DNA of 64,000 bases from Xestospongia bergquistia (GCA_963965975.1 OZ014413.1:6889501-6953500); one strand, 5' to 3'; positions 11,287 to 26,887 are shown, counted from the stretch's first letter. Numbers and translations: made by a program. Notes: a model not told the origin generated them from the letters alone.

Positions 11287-12411
11287 ATGAAAACATACAC
11301 TGCAAGAGTGTTAGTCTATGCCGCATCCGTAGCATTACTAATGCTACTCTTTTATTTTACTTTTGTAATCAAGCCAAACTCTCTGACAATTGAACGTATC
11401 TATCCTGTAAAATTCGAAACGATAAAAACGATTTTATTTTGGACAGATTGTAATGGAATGAGTTGTATCAGAAAATATGGAATGGCTAGCGGTGAAGTCA
11501 AATGTGGACACCATCAGCTTAAATGTTTTGTTACAGAAGACAGAAAACAATTTCCTAATAGTGGTGCTGTAATCTTTGATGCAAGAGGTCATAACTTGAC
11601 TTCTGATCGCTCTCTTGTCCTTTCAATGAATCGACCGCCAGGACAACGTTGGGTTTACTACAACAGGGAACCTCCTACAACTTCTCCTGGACGTGAAGTC
11701 ATAGAGCTGTGGAATTTTTTATTCAATTGGACAATGACATACAAGCTAGATTCTGATATAATTTATACTAATGGAGCTGATTTTGAAAAAGGTAGAAAGT
11801 ATTTAGGTGGTTATGATCCAGCAATCAATTATCTCAAGGGCAAAAACAAAACAGCTATAGCTTTAATTAGTAATTGTCGTGAAGATCGCATGAAGTTAGT
11901 AAAAACACTAAAGAAATTCATTGATATAGATGTATTTGGAAAGTGTGGCATGCCTTGCAAACCCAAAATCATTTGTTATTCCTATATATCACAATATAAG
12001 TTTTATCTGGCTTTTGAAAACTCAATATGCCGGGATTTACTTACTGAAAAAGCAAAAGTAAATGCTCTTATGTATGAAACAGTACCAGTCATAATGTCTG
12101 GAGCAAATTTATCCAATCCTGCTTTAATTCCACCAAATTCATTTATTAATGCTCGTAAATTCAAAACAGCTAAAGATCTAGGTGATTTCTTAAAAAATGT
12201 TGGAAGTCGACCAAGCCTATATAACGAATTTTTTAAATGGAAGGACAACTGGTTCATACATCCAATTGACAAAGATCCTAATGAAGTTCCATGCCGAATA
12301 TGCAATAAACTATATCATGATGATGCATATCAACAAATAAAGATTTATGATGATATCGCAGGTTGGCATAGTTTTGAACAAAACTGTGAACCATATCCTA
12401 CTTGGGAATAG
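11287..12411 (+). CDS. Alpha-1,3-fucosyltransferase-like glycosyltransferase (GT10)
   Basis: One uninterrupted exon of 374 residues. Residues about 9-28 (VYAASVALLMLLFYFTFVI) form a single N-terminal signal anchor, giving the type II Golgi topology usual for the family. The GT10 core includes FNWTMTYKLDSDI near residue 148. The donor (GDP-fucose) motif lies near residues 240-270: FYLAFENSICRDLLTEKA, then NALMYETVPVIMSGAN. These are the classic FxLxFENS and TEKxxxNAL blocks. Several Cys pairs, including GMPCKPKIIC and VPCRIC, probably make disulphides. Family members transfer fucose to N-acetylglucosamine on glycans. The length is ordinary for the family. The Met chosen gives the anchor directly; an untranslated or short coding exon upstream cannot be excluded. 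AATAAA at 12512-12517 is a plausible polyadenylation signal. The acceptor specificity cannot be read. Confidence 0.9.
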   Translation: MKTYTARVLVYAASVALLMLLFYFTFVIKPNSLTIERIYPVKFETIKTILFWTDCNGMSCIRKYGMASGEVKCGHHQLKCFVTEDRKQFPNSGAVIFDARGHNLTSDRSLVLSMNRPPGQRWVYYNREPPTTSPGREVIELWNFLFNWTMTYKLDSDIIYTNGADFEKGRKYLGGYDPAINYLKGKNKTAIALISNCREDRMKLVKTLKKFIDIDVFGKCGMPCKPKIICYSYISQYKFYLAFENSICRDLLTEKAKVNALMYETVPVIMSGANLSNPALIPPNSFINARKFKTAKDLGDFLKNVGSRPSLYNEFFKWKDNWFIHPIDKDPNEVPCRICNKLYHDDAYQQIKIYDDIAGWHSFEQNCEPYPTWE

Positions 12412-12599
12412 GTTCAATTTTTTATTAACAGATGACAATATATATATAACATGTATTGATAATTATGATCCAATATGTAATAGCTAACCCAATGCACACA
12501 CAGACACACATAATAAAGACGAAGAATTATCACAGTCTGTTTATAATTTCTGAAGCAAAGAATTTAATCTGATTTTATTAAGATGTTTAAATAATATCA

Positions 12600-13400
12600 C
12601 ATTGGATATTGTTCACAATTTTGTGTGTACCCTATAGGACTGGCTCTCTCTATTTTGTACTGTTCTGGCCATCTTTATTTCTATTGTAACAACATAATTA
12701 TAATGCATGCTATATTTAACAAGGGTAATGATGTACTTTACACTTTTAAACTGCTTTTTCTCTAACAAAATCTCCTCTATTAAGACATAATCTTCAATTC
12801 TTCCTTGATACTTTGACATACCTTCTACTAATGAACATTTCCATCATTACAATTGTTATAAGCTGCAATATTCAAAGCTGTTGAATGACAGATGACAGAT
12901 TAGCCATTGATATTAACTAATATGAACTGACATTCACAAATTTATTTTATCAACTTTATTGAAAGAACGAGAGTAGTAAGAAAGCTCATTGTAGGAAAGT
13001 CCAGTATAGTGTTCTCATTACCAGTACAGTTTAAATCAAGTTTGTTATATCTAATAGCTGATGAGAATGAATAGACTATAGAGATCTGACTTCACCTCAA
13101 ATAAATAGATTATATAAAAGTGTGAAATGAAAAATGCTCTCAAAATTTTTCATAAGGAAAATATCACCACTGTTTATTAACTACACTTGCATCATTGTTA
13201 TCCTAGAAGATAGAACAAACACTGCCCCATATTTTATTCATGTAGATGTCTCAACAGCTCCATAATATCAAGATGACAACTAGAGAGTGGGCATTATCCA
13301 CATATGCTTTATGCCATTTTCATAAACTGACGTGATGAACTGACTCATCTGTACATGTTTGAGAAACTACTGTATCTCACAACTGCAGAGATGAGAAGAA
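12600..13400 (-). pseudogene. Possible ankyrin-repeat remnant
   Basis: On the minus strand, short pieces in changing frames resemble ankyrin repeats: a TALNIAAYNNCND stretch near 12840-12885 and a DNND plus His/Leu-rich piece near 13190-13300. No complete repeat in one frame is present, and many stops intervene. It may be the corpse of an ankyrin gene, or chance similarity. A profile comparison is needed, and I hold it loosely. Confidence 0.25.
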
Positions 13401-13539
13401 ACAAAACTCTGAATAAGAGCTCAGACAGCATTGTGTTACTTGTTTAAGTATGATGTAAGATGTTTATTATAGTATATATACCAAACCACATATTATGTGA
13501 CTTACAATATAAACAATCATAAGGCTGTCTAATCACCCG

Positions 13540-14400
13540 TGACAAGCTTTCTAATGGAGACAGTTTGGATGTTACATTCAGAGGAACTTATCTCTATGGA
13601 GATATTAGATAAAGTGACAAGATATGGTGTATTGGTAAAAGAAGGTTCGTTAAGAGTAATATCTAGTTCGGTCTCTGAGGATTCTAACTAGTTAAAATTG
13701 TTTGGTAACAATTAAGGCATTCTTCTTTGATACAGATATTGTGATGTTTCAACACTAAATGTTACGTCAACAAGTACTCAAGGTTATTGATTATATTAAG
13801 AAATTCCTAACCATTAATTGTTAAGGCATCTCCCTTTTAATACAAACTAAGATATTACATATAATGACATCAAATGTATTTTGAATTTTTGTTCCTTATA
13901 TTACATGTTCATGACATTACATTATCTACTATATAATATTAGTATCTACAATGACCATATAAAGTATTAATCATTTTGTCATACTTTTCATCATAATACA
14001 ATTTAAACACCCACTTTAGTGGTTATAATATATCCAAGTAGACTATCTTCTAGCCAGTCCCTCTCCTCACAGTTAGTTATATCCGTGCATTTTGTGTCTC
14101 TACGTTTAATCGGATAATTTTAATAGTTAAAATAACATAACACTTTAGGAGTATTATGTCAAAATAGTTGTCAGTCATTTATTGGAGCTCAGTGCCAAAA
14201 TATTTGCTGTTCATACAAATATTATTGGAACATGACACTTTTGACAGTTTATACAAGACATTAATTAATTTATATTACTTTTGTTATTTAGAGGTGTTAA
14301 TTGTTTTTTTTTTTGAGACTTCCAAAATTTTCTGGTTGCTAGACTCTGATATATAATGTAACTGATTTTTTTATCTTCTTTCTCTTTGATTCATCATTAG
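13540..14400 (+). pseudogene. Collapsed duplicate of the modular gene
   Basis: At 13580-13705 a decayed copy of the first visible exon of the 22-25.6 kb gene is readable (SMEILDKVTR against ESKETLDEVTR, then LKLFG). At 13736-13782 there is a copy of its third exon (DV, STLNVTSTSTQ in the matching frame). Immediately after that, near 13800, the sequence continues as the downstream flank of the WW-SH3 unit (AAGAAATTCC as at 25693). A deletion has therefore removed the large domain, coiled coil, WW and SH3 exons. An in-frame stop in the first exon confirms it is dead. Confidence 0.65.
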
Positions 14401-14439
14401 CAAAAGACTTTAACAGGTTTATGAGCCCAGGCTGCTCTG

Positions 14440-15130
14440 CTATGTGTTAGAATCATAGCAAAAAGGACCTAACAATGCAACATGGAAGGTGCAGTGTACA
14501 ATGGCACTCAAGAAGGACGGAGTGTGGGGGATTGTGATTAGTACTGAAGAGGCTCCTGCTGGCGATTTTGATCCAAAGGAGCTGGAGCGCTATGCCGGGG
14601 AGCAAGACAAAGCATTGACCACTGTTGTCCTTTCAGTTGATCCATCTGTTGTACTTAATTGGGGATCCAGTTGACCCGGTTGCTGTTTGGAAGAAACTGG
14701 AAGAACAGTTCCAGAAAATGTCGTGGGTCAATCGATTGAACATGAGACATAAACTACATACCTTAAGATTGAAAGATGGTTAATCAGTACAGAATCACGT
14801 CAAGACAATGCTGGAGATGTTTAATGAGTTGTCGATTGTTGATGATGGAATTATAGATGAAGATAGGATTGTCTATCGAACTTGGCAGCTTGTCAGAATT
14901 GTTCAATACATTGATTACTTCATTGGAATCAAACCCTACTGTTCCAAAGATGATCGAGAGACTGATGCATGAAGAAAGGAAGCTTAAGAACCGACAAGTG
15001 TTGAGTGAGTCAGGAAGTGTTAGAGTATTAGCTGCGAGACACAAGATATGATCGAAGGGTCCCAAGTGTTATGGCTGTCTGAAGTTCGGACATATCCAGA
15101 GGAACTGTCATATTAATAGTACTGACATCA
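14440..15130 (+). mobile_element. Fossil Ty1/copia-type gag fragment
   Basis: The pieces carry the copia-type gag signature: DKALTTVVLSVDPSVV, then DPVAVWKKLEEQFQKM and LNMRHKLHTLRLKDG. A zinc knuckle (CYGCLKFGHIQRNC) follows near 15070-15100. Only the gag part is present: no protease, integrase, reverse transcriptase or LTR could be identified. It is an old, broken fragment with a few interruptions. It lies inside the duplicated flank of the modular gene, because homology to 27850 onward resumes right after it. Confidence 0.75.
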
Positions 15131-16040
15131 ATAAATAAGACAATGACTGTTATAAGACTTGTTGTATAGTGTAACAAACAACAAATATTTATTTTCACAT
15201 TGTTCTTATTCAGTTAATTAATGAATAAAAAACAACTACATGTAATATACAAAAAAGCTATGTTAATACTTTGAAGTTTGTCTTTAAAATGTTAAAACCA
15301 ACATTGCATGTAATAGCATATTAATAAAAAGATCAACTTTATAGAATAGACTACCTAACTATCTCTTAGTATTTTATTCTATAGTACTAGTATCATCTTC
15401 ATATCAGAGTCAAAATCAGATCAAGCCAAAACAGATCCCGTTCGAGGCACATCATCTGAGACTAAAAGTAAGTTACTTAAAAAAATAGAAACATTCGCAA
15501 TATATAAGTTTTTAATGTCAACTTTACAACATAAAATCATTAATCAAAATTTAGTAATTGTAACTATTAATTATAATGATAAAAAACGACCATAGACATG
15601 AATTTTTTAAAACTCTGATTTGCTATATTAATTATTAAGGAACTTGTAGTGTTAACTATACCAGTTAGTCTGCAAAAGATAGCTTCTTAGCTTTGTAAGG
15701 TGTCCTCATGTTAGCCTTGTAAGGTATCCTCCTTTTTAAGCATTTCTTTACAAATTACAACACTGAAGAGGACATGCAAGAGTTACACTATATTAATGAC
15801 ATCATAATGATGTATGGAATTTATAATGAATTATAAGATTTATATAACATGGCATATATTCATATATTTATACCTGCAGTGTTATATACACCATTTTGTC
15901 TCTCACATACTTTTCATTAGTCATATAAATAAATAATGTGAAAGAAGCATGAAAAGCTTCGATATGCCTCACAAAAAAATTTGCAACTACATTGCCATGC
16001 CCAAAATAGGTTGATGATGTAGGTCATTATTGGAATTGTC
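15131..16040 (+). repeat. Segmental duplicate of 27850-28260, with an orphan exon
   Basis: Blocks 15135-15340 and 15840-16040 match 27850-28075 and 28075-28260 in the same order and orientation. Between them lies extra sequence holding a small orphan exon at 15408-15467 and a polyadenylation-flank-like block. No intact gene. Confidence 0.6.
15408..15467 (+). pseudogene. Orphan phase-1 exon of the modular family
   Basis: A 60-bp exon with a CAG acceptor and a GTAAGT donor, phase 1 on both sides, encoding KSDQAKTDPVRGTSSETK. This is the same Ser/Thr/Lys-rich linker style as the eighth exon at 23967-24110. No partner exon is open next to it, so it is probably a relic of the duplicated modular gene. 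Confidence 0.45.
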
Positions 16041-16250
16041 AAGACTGTCTACGACTGATACCATTGCTCATTTGTATAGTAGATCATTTATTTGATAATG
16101 TTAAACGGACAAGTTATTTTCTCATGTTGCAAAATGAAAGTGACTTATATACTCTCAGGTATTGCTGTGTCTGGATTCATTGTCAGTAATTTTTACCTCA
16201 ATTTTATCTTTCACATAATTATAGTGACAACATTATTGTCAATTCTTATA
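16030..16250 (+). pseudogene. POT-like transporter scrap (copy B)
   Basis: Short rearranged pieces nearly identical to parts of copy A. CLRLIPLLICIV plus HLFDNVKRTSYF is followed by a piece from further upstream in the gene (TYILSGIAVSG in the equivalent frame). The inverted order of segments shows a rearranged duplicate, not a gene. Confidence 0.65.
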
Positions 16251-17095
16251 CTTAGCAATTAGAATGATTAATGGTATATCTATTATCAAATTTGCACAAA
16301 TGAAGACTAGTAACTACACATAACAATTCAATACATTCACTGATAGCTGTATTTCTATTTATACTTTATCTTCTGATGATATATCCTTTGTTTACTAAAT
16401 AAATTTCAAGTATTTATAAGATAATAGCTTTGGGGGTTTTGGTTTCAGTATAAGTGTTAATGAATGATTGAAGCTATTCAACTCAACCAATATGTAATGA
16501 TTTTGACAAATAAGCATAATATGATTTTCATTGCTATTGTGTCTATGGAATTGACTGTCTATCAAATGCTAGAACTAATAATAACTTTCATGAAAATAAG
16601 CATAATATTGTTTCATTAAAAATAATATACCTATGGAATTGACTTTTTACCAAATGTTAGAATTAATAATGAATTTATCCTTATTGATAGATAAATTATT
16701 ATTAGTTCTAGCATTTGATAAACAGTCAATAACATAGGTACATTACTAGTAAAAAAACAGTATTATGTATATTTTCAGCTTGCTTTGTTACATGCAACCT
16801 ATATATTGAGATACAATATCAGCTTTGTCTAAGTTTGTGTCAAAAGAAAATTACCTAAAGAGAAAATGATCCTTACTAGCAAGCAATATGACAGAATATT
16901 TTGTAGTAAATAATAAGAAAACTAGTCAAGCTCCAATTCTTTTAAGCATACTTGGAATGTACTTGTGAAAGCAAGGACATATGATTAATTGATAGAAGAA
17001 AATAAAGCGAAGCTACTAAACTCAATAATAAAATGTTAAGCATAAAGTAATACAAAAATTACATCTATTTATATAATTTATTGTAACTAATTGAT
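16251..17095. other. Intergenic with a foldback element, no gene
   Basis: A+T-rich sequence without coding signal, apart from the inverted repeat listed separately at 16540-16738. Confidence 0.4.
16540..16738. repeat. Imperfect inverted repeat, arms about 45 bp
   Basis: The left arm begins at about 16540 and contains TCAAATGCTAGAACTAATAA. The right arm, at about 16692-16738, is its reverse complement with few mismatches. A third, direct copy of the left arm sits in the loop near 16625-16670. It could extrude a hairpin or be a foldback mobile element. Confidence 0.6.
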
Positions 17096-17099
17096 TTAA

Positions 17100-17895
17100 T
17101 CTCTTCAGCGCAAATGAATTCAATAACTAATAACATAAGTAAATAATGGTGCCAACAATTACCACAACATTCTCTATCGGTTTTTTTGAAAAGGATCTGT
17201 CATATTTGCTCTTACCGTGGAAGGTAGTCCTCCTACCAAATATGTTAAGGTACTTTTGATTTCTGGGATATTTGTTTTCCCTATCATAGTTGAGTACTTT
17301 AGCAATCTATTTGACATGATTGACAATGTGATATATAGTATCTAGCAAATGTTTAAAGAGAAAGTTAGTGACTACGACAATGGGTACTGCCACACCTGAT
17401 AATACATAGGATGCTATAATGAATTTATTTATTAACCACACCCAATTATGCTAATAAATAATTGTAGGTATACTCAATAAGTACCAATATATAGTAATAC
17501 TTAGCTCATCATCTGAAACACTAATTACTCGATCAATGTTCAATTTGACAATATTTGATCATTGATGTGAAAATTCAATCACTTCCAACAAACAGGAAAT
17601 ACCTCTGATTACCTGAAGCATCGTAATAATAAAGTTTCCATGATAAAACCCAAGCCAACAATCATCCATGATAAAAATAAATGTTAGATGCATACTTACC
17701 TACTTTTATGTCGGCAAGTAAGCTAAATAAAGGAAATAAAGGGACATAAGACAATATCCAATATCAAAGACAAAGTTATGAGCATCATCATTTGGCATTG
17801 TTAGTTGTTTCAAATTTTCTAATAAAATTACAAGAGCATACATAGACACATGCCAGAGCAAAATTAGCAGTGCTGATTGTGACATGATCAAAAAT
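17100..17895 (-). pseudogene. POT-like transporter, decayed (copy C)
   Basis: Minus-strand pieces follow the family order. An N terminus MIMSQSALLILLWHVSMYA (about 17891-17830) is followed by HNFVFDIGYCLMSL. Then come the N-x-x-x-F-N-I-D region near 17530-17560, and VAVPIVVVTNFLFKH-like and LNYDRENKYPRN-like pieces near 17260-17380. The second half of the protein is missing and there are many stops. It lies upstream of and in line with copy D, as a tandem pair. Confidence 0.65.
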
Positions 17896-17899
17896 CTTG

Positions 17900-19310
17900 A
17901 CTTATTCCAAAAAAATGTTAAGAAAAGTACATATACCTCTATAACTACGACAATGAATGATTAGTTAGACTCAAAATAATTGAATGAATAAGGTCTTGCT
18001 TTCAATATATGCATTAAGAAAGTATTAAAGTGACACAGAAAATTACTTATTGCAAACATCATATTAGTGCAAGTCTATTACATTAAAATTTTGTTTGTCA
18101 TTCACAATAAATGTGAAAGGTAAACTCATCTTATTTTATTCTTCTAAGATATGTTTTTCTGTGACATGGTAATATCCCTATTCATTATAAATATCTGCTT
18201 TGCCTTCTCTAAATTTATTATGCCATTATGATAGCATTATTCTCTGAATCTGATTCATTGACCAAATTTAGAAAAAGTAGTCTGCTATTATAATAACATC
18301 ATCACATCCATTATATCAAATATATTATGTTCTATATGATATGTCAATGTACATAATTATTATGTTAGTAACAATTTAATCAAAAATTAATGTATCTTAA
18401 AGAATTCAGGATAATGAGGATTGCATGCATATATAAACAATACAAATGTCATTAATGACTTTAAAAAAATATCATTAAACCTTGGGTTATGTGAACAGTA
18501 CAATAATATTGTAATGACTAATACTTTTTTTTTAAAAATTGATTCTGTGCATAATTGATATTACTTTCTAATATCATTGTTTAACTGTTCATAGGTTATA
18601 GTTTAGTTAGGACTTTCTTTTTCAATAAAGGAAAGAAAAAAATGTAATGTTATAACTACCTGGAATTAGACTTATAATTACATAAAGGAACAGAGAAATA
18701 AAACATAATCATGTCTTTTAACACACACTATCTGATTTACGGAAGCCGAAAGCGAACATCCAATTCTACTTTGTAATTTCATTTCTCCCTCGACGTTCTC
18801 CGAAGTTACCCAATTTCTACTTTGCAGTTTTCTCCAAAAATTTCATTCCAATTCTATTTTCTATCATTCGATGGAATATTTAGCAACTAAAATCCTATAC
18901 CCCCACCCTAACTGGAATAGGCCATATCAATCAAGTCAAAGTAAGTTTGTCATCGAGTGTTTTGATTCCTGTTACTGCATGTTACATTCCTATTATTCCA
19001 ATCTACATTTCTTTGTCTAAATTGCTATGTACATGCTGTTGATTGTCTGCATGGATTACATGGTTCTAAATATTTTGAGAGGGATAGCTGATATACAGAG
19101 AAGTACATGGGATGTTAGGAAAATTGAAGACCTATCCATATATGCTCAATGTTATCACAATCAACCTTAAAAGAACATGTTGATAGTATTCCCAACACTA
19201 AATTACTTTAGCATTTGATGTTTTTAGTCATACTTCACAAAGTTATGAACTTATGTTCGTGTTATTTCATGTTTACAGTATACAGAAAATATTAAATAAA
19301 ATAATGTTAA
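17900..19310. other. Intergenic, no gene seen
   Basis: A+T-rich. A patch at 18740-18900 repeats the words CCAATTCTA, TTCTACTTTG and TTCATT several times. No coding frame. Confidence 0.4.
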
Positions 19311-20862
19311 CTAAGATATGAATTCTTCTGATGTTTGCTCAATATCTCTCCTATATTCTTCTTCCTGTTTAATGTATCTCTCATAGTGTTCCTCAGCAAT
19401 TAAATGTAGATTAACTTCATTCTCTCTCACTCGTAAGCGGTAACGTTTAGCAAGGACTAAAAATACAATTATTATGAAGACAATAGTTAGACTTATAAAG
19501 ACAAAATAGTAAAGACTTTGACAGATAATATCATTTTCACATTTAAATGGATATCTGGCATTAATGGCAATAATGTATCCAATTCCAAGTGCTGCATACC
19601 ACAGGCCAACCATTAACCCTCTCATTTCATGTGGTGACTGAGCTATTGTGAACTCTAAGGATGTTGGAAAAATTAAAAATCCTGATATTCCATACAAAAT
19701 TTGGGGAACGATAAGTGTTTGATATGATGTTGTGCTTTAAATGGAAATATTTTTTGCAAGCAAATAAGATGACATAATAAAGTGAAGTTGATAAAGCAAA
19801 GAACAAGCCGAGACCAACTCTTTTAAGCATACTTGGAATATATTTATAGAAAAGTGGACGCAACACCAGTAAATAAAGTAAAAGAAGTATTGAAGCAACC
19901 AAGAAATGTATTATGTTATTAAATATAAGACAAGGTAAAAATTGTGGTTCTTGGTTGAAATTACACATACTACTCCATTTTATTTCATCTGCACAACATA
20001 AACCAACTACACAAACAAATAATGGTGCCAGTCGTAGTACTGTTTTCACATTCTCTACCTGCTCTTCTGTAAATGGTCCTCCATATTTCTCTTTACCTAA
20101 ATCAATTCGTGTAGGGTAGCTTTCTTCCCAGTAGGTTGAGGCACTACGATTCTGAGGAACTTTGTTTTTTCTAGCATAGTTAATTACTTTAGCAATCAGT
20201 TTGACAGGGTTTATTACATGAGGTGTAGTTTCTAGCAAGTTATTGAAGAGTATATTGCTTATTATGACAGTGGACACAGCCAGACCTGATACAACATAGG
20301 ACACTATCATAAATTGTTTTATTAAGCACTGTGCAATTTCAATAACCAGATGAATTAATGGTATATTTATTGACTCCCAATAGATCATTACACTAAGTTC
20401 ATCAGCTGAAGCACCCACCAATTGATCAATACTAAATTGGATAACATTTGATCTAAAACTACTATATCCAATTACTTGCAAAATGTAACAAACACCAAAT
20501 AGTATTAAAAACAACACATCGAAATCAGAGTATAATTTAACAATGGCAGACAAACCACCAAATATCCAAGAAATAAACGAAAAATGAACGCCAGTAATGA
20601 TAACCTTATATCTTCCAGGCTTTACATCAGCCAGCAGACCAAAAAGTGGCCAAAAGAAAAATGCTAAACAGAATCCAACATCAAAGAAAATGGAGTGACC
20701 TTTTTCCTTGTCAACGTGGTTGTCAATGTATACAGTTGCACCAAAATAACGCAATAAATATAAATGTGCATACATTAAAGTATCCCAAACAATGATGAGC
20801 AAAACTGATTGAGAACTTACACAAGGATTTCCTCGTTTGTAATTAAGAAGTAGTTGCTTCAT
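19311..20862 (-). pseudogene. POT/SLC15-like transporter, one frameshift from open (copy D)
   Basis: About 515 residues on the minus strand in one exon. It starts at MKQLLLNYKRG (20862) and ends in a Glu-rich RYIKQEEEYRRDIEQ tail. Family features are TM1 LIIVWDTLMYAHLYLL, WPLFGLLADVKPGRYK, SSFRSNVIQFSIDQLVG, IYWESINIPLIHLVIE (equivalent to the family's FYxxINxG helix), NRSASTYWEESYPTRID, KYGGPFTEEQVENVKTV and LEFTIAQSPHEMRG. Around twelve hydrophobic helices are visible, with a large cytoplasmic loop after TM6. A single frame change near 19715-19735 splits it into a 5' part of about 380 residues and a 3' part. No splice sites there explain the shift, so it is a very young pseudogene or a sequence error. 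POT proteins import di- and tripeptides with protons, but the ExxER motif of TM1 is missing. Confidence 0.85.
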
Positions 20863-21365
20863 CTTGGATTGCTGAAATTATTAATTGTCTACAAGCACTT
20901 GAAATAGAGCAATATGGATATTATTTATAATTGAATAACTGTGAAAAAAAAATCATGAATTAAGTTGTTTGTGTTTCTACTTTCATGGTATGAAATGATG
21001 TTTATTTGAGCCCAAAAATTACCATGACAGAGTTATACATATATATTTAACTTTAATCACAAACATGTTGCCAGTCATTTTAAATATAGCATATATAAAA
21101 TATCTTAAAATTGATACAGTATAACACAGATTTATGCATATATGTACTTATAGTGAGACTTGAAATTATAATATATATACAATACTGTATTATAATGAGT
21201 GTGTGCATGTATTGACATGAACAAGTAATTTAAGCTGGTTTTCATATTATTGTATCTTATTATATCCTATCATTTGCTATCTGTATACTAGATTATATAT
21301 TAATATTATTTAATTAGTATATATAGTCCTAGAAATGTGTGGATACACAGGTTTGTCTACACAGA
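20863..21365. other. Upstream region of copy D, no gene
   Basis: A+T-rich DNA with TATATA-rich words. Probably the promoter side of the minus-strand transporter copy; no specific site could be chosen. Confidence 0.35.
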
Positions 21366-21690
21366 AAAAGTTTCACTCAAAATGGTATTGAATTAATTGT
21401 ATACCATGTATATGCTGTGTATACCATGTTTATTGTGTCTAACATATTTATTGTGTATACCTTACATTAAATACTGTGTACTATTACAGATTATTTGAAA
21501 ATATATATATCATGTCATAATAAAAGTTTCACTCAAAATGGTATTGGTTTATTTACCATGTGTATACTGTGTATACCTTGTGTACTATATATAACATATT
21601 TATTATGTATATTATATTAAATTCTAATTGTATATTGTGCACTACTATAGACTATTTGAAAATGCATATATCATGTCATATAAAGAATAT
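21366..21690. repeat. Tandem duplication, about 160-bp unit, two copies
   Basis: Both halves begin AAAAGTTTCACTCAAAATGG (21366 and 21525). They run through GTATAC-rich sequence to a TATTTGAAAAT block and ATATATCATGTCAT. Divergence and small indels are visible. Confidence 0.75.
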
Positions 21691-21788
21691 GGCATGATAT
21701 TGTTTGAGCAAAATCTTTTTTTATTTCTTTCAGAGTTCCAGTTGAGTTTGTATGTGCATGTAACAATATAGAGACTATGTCTATGTTA

Positions 21789-22170
21789 TGTTATCACAAT
21801 AAACACGTGTGTCATGTGTAATGTCTGTGCTTCTATTGACAGAGATTTATTGTAATAATAACACAAAGACACAGACACAAAATAACCTCTAGATAAGCAT
21901 GAGGTACCAACACAACTGAGCATGCTCTAACCATAATAATATTAATACATAATTATAAGTAACACAATTAAGATCCACTACACTCCTTCCTTCTTACAAA
22001 AGAAATGAAACAACAATACATGATAGAATGTATAATAAATTCACTAACTATTATCCCATGACTACAATTGTCAAAAGTATTGATCTGGTGGATGACGAAC
22101 TCGTTGAGGGTAGCGTCGAGTAGTGTTGGTTGCACAATCGTCTGAATTAACTGTCTTGGATTCACTACAT
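21789..22170 (-). mobile_element. Fossil 3' end of a Ty3/gypsy LTR element
   Basis: Read on the minus strand, the tail of a pol polyprotein (RRYPQRVRHPPDQYF, near 22140-22090) is followed by a purine-rich tract GAAGGAAGGAG. A 194-bp LTR then occupies 21982-21789, with TG...CA ends (TGTAGTGG to GTGATAACA). Everything 5' of the pol tail is gone; the broken edge lies within about 20-30 bp of the first visible exon of the modular gene. The family assignment rests on the pol tail and polypurine tract. It looks old and truncated. Confidence 0.7.
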
Positions 22171-22180
22171 GACCTATTAG

Positions 22181-25607
<3,427 letters not shown>

Positions 25608-26508
25608 TTATAACATCATTAACGATGATAGTCTTAGAGAGATGTTTGTCAGTCACCATGATAATAATATATAACAATGAAGAGGATGTTATTAAGAAAT
25701 TCCGAACCATTAATTGATGAAGCACCTCCCTTTTAAACATTTTAATACAAACTAATACCTATATTACATATGATGACATGTCATTATATGTATTTGAATT
25801 ATTGTTCATTATGTTACATGTTCATTACATTACATTATTTACTATACAATATTAGTATCTACAATGACGAAAAGAAGTATTAAGCATTTTATCATATACT
25901 TTCCAGCATAATACAATTTGGATGCCCACTCCAGTGGTTAAACCCAACCAGACTATTAGCTAGCCAGCTCCCACCTTATATTACTTAAGTTAGGGTACTA
26001 ACATTGCTATATGTAGCATTCAGTACTCTCTTTTTTATTATTGTTTTGAGGCATTGGAATGTAGATAAAAATGATAAGGCAAGTAAAATGGTTTTGTCAA
26101 ATTTTAGTTATCTGTTTAATTTTAATGAGTTCTAGTGAATTTTTCCATTCTTATTTAATAGCAATAAGCATTTATCTTTAAAAACTCAAAACTTATCAGA
26201 GGTACTTAATATATCCAACTAGTAGCTGCACCATATAGCTCTCACAAATTATTATAGTTTAAGCTCAAAATGCATGTCTTTATTAGATTAACTGATTAGG
26301 ACTGTACAGACAATCGCTAGTTGTAAGTAAATTTTCAAATGCTAAGAAATTATTACCTTACAGTGTAAACTATTTAAGATATTTGCAGGAGAAGCTGTAC
26401 TAGTACACATAAAGATAATTATATATAATCATCTTTAATGATAACTATATTGAATGAATGATACATATAATTGCTTGAACTTTTTTACTAATTTACCATA
26501 TTACACAG

Positions 26509-26887
26509 CATCTCAACAATCACATCAACATTTTGAGATATTACCTCCTGGATGGGAAAGAAGGGTTTCACTTGATGGACGTATCTATTATGTTGATGTT
26601 AACACTCATACTACTACAAGGCAGAGACCTCCTGTAGAAGCTATTGTCCAGTTCGCTTATCCTAAAACAGAAGATGATCAACTAAACTTAAAAGTTGGAG
26701 ATGTTATCCAAGATGTCATTAAGGTATTATGGAGTGACTTCCATCCATTCATCTCTGCTGAACATATTCATTTTCACAGGTTAATGAAGAGTGGTATTTA
26801 GGTACTCTTGATGGAGTTTATGGAAAATTCCCCAAGAACTTTGTTGTACTGTCTCAACCTCCTCTTCCCGAATTAAGTAAACTATAA
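26509..26887 (+). CDS. Second WW-SH3 terminal exon pair
   Basis: Exons 26509-26723 and 26780-26887 repeat the layout of the last two exons of the preceding gene. They have the same 215-bp first exon, the same TTACACAG acceptor, phase 1 in and phase 0 out, and a separate stop. The WW domain reads PPGWERRVSLDGRIYYVDVN, but the second signature Trp is replaced (TTTRQRPP). The SH3 part is better preserved than in the first pair: LNLKVGDVIQDVIK, VNEEWYLGTLDGVYGKFP. No promoter or upstream coding exon lies between 25.6 and 26.5 kb. It is therefore either an alternative 3' end of the modular gene or a silent duplicate. It is fully open, which favours use or recency. Confidence 0.6.

Noticed and set aside
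12003-12305. Minus-strand open frame of 100 codons
   Set aside because: Shadow of the fucosyltransferase gene on the other strand.
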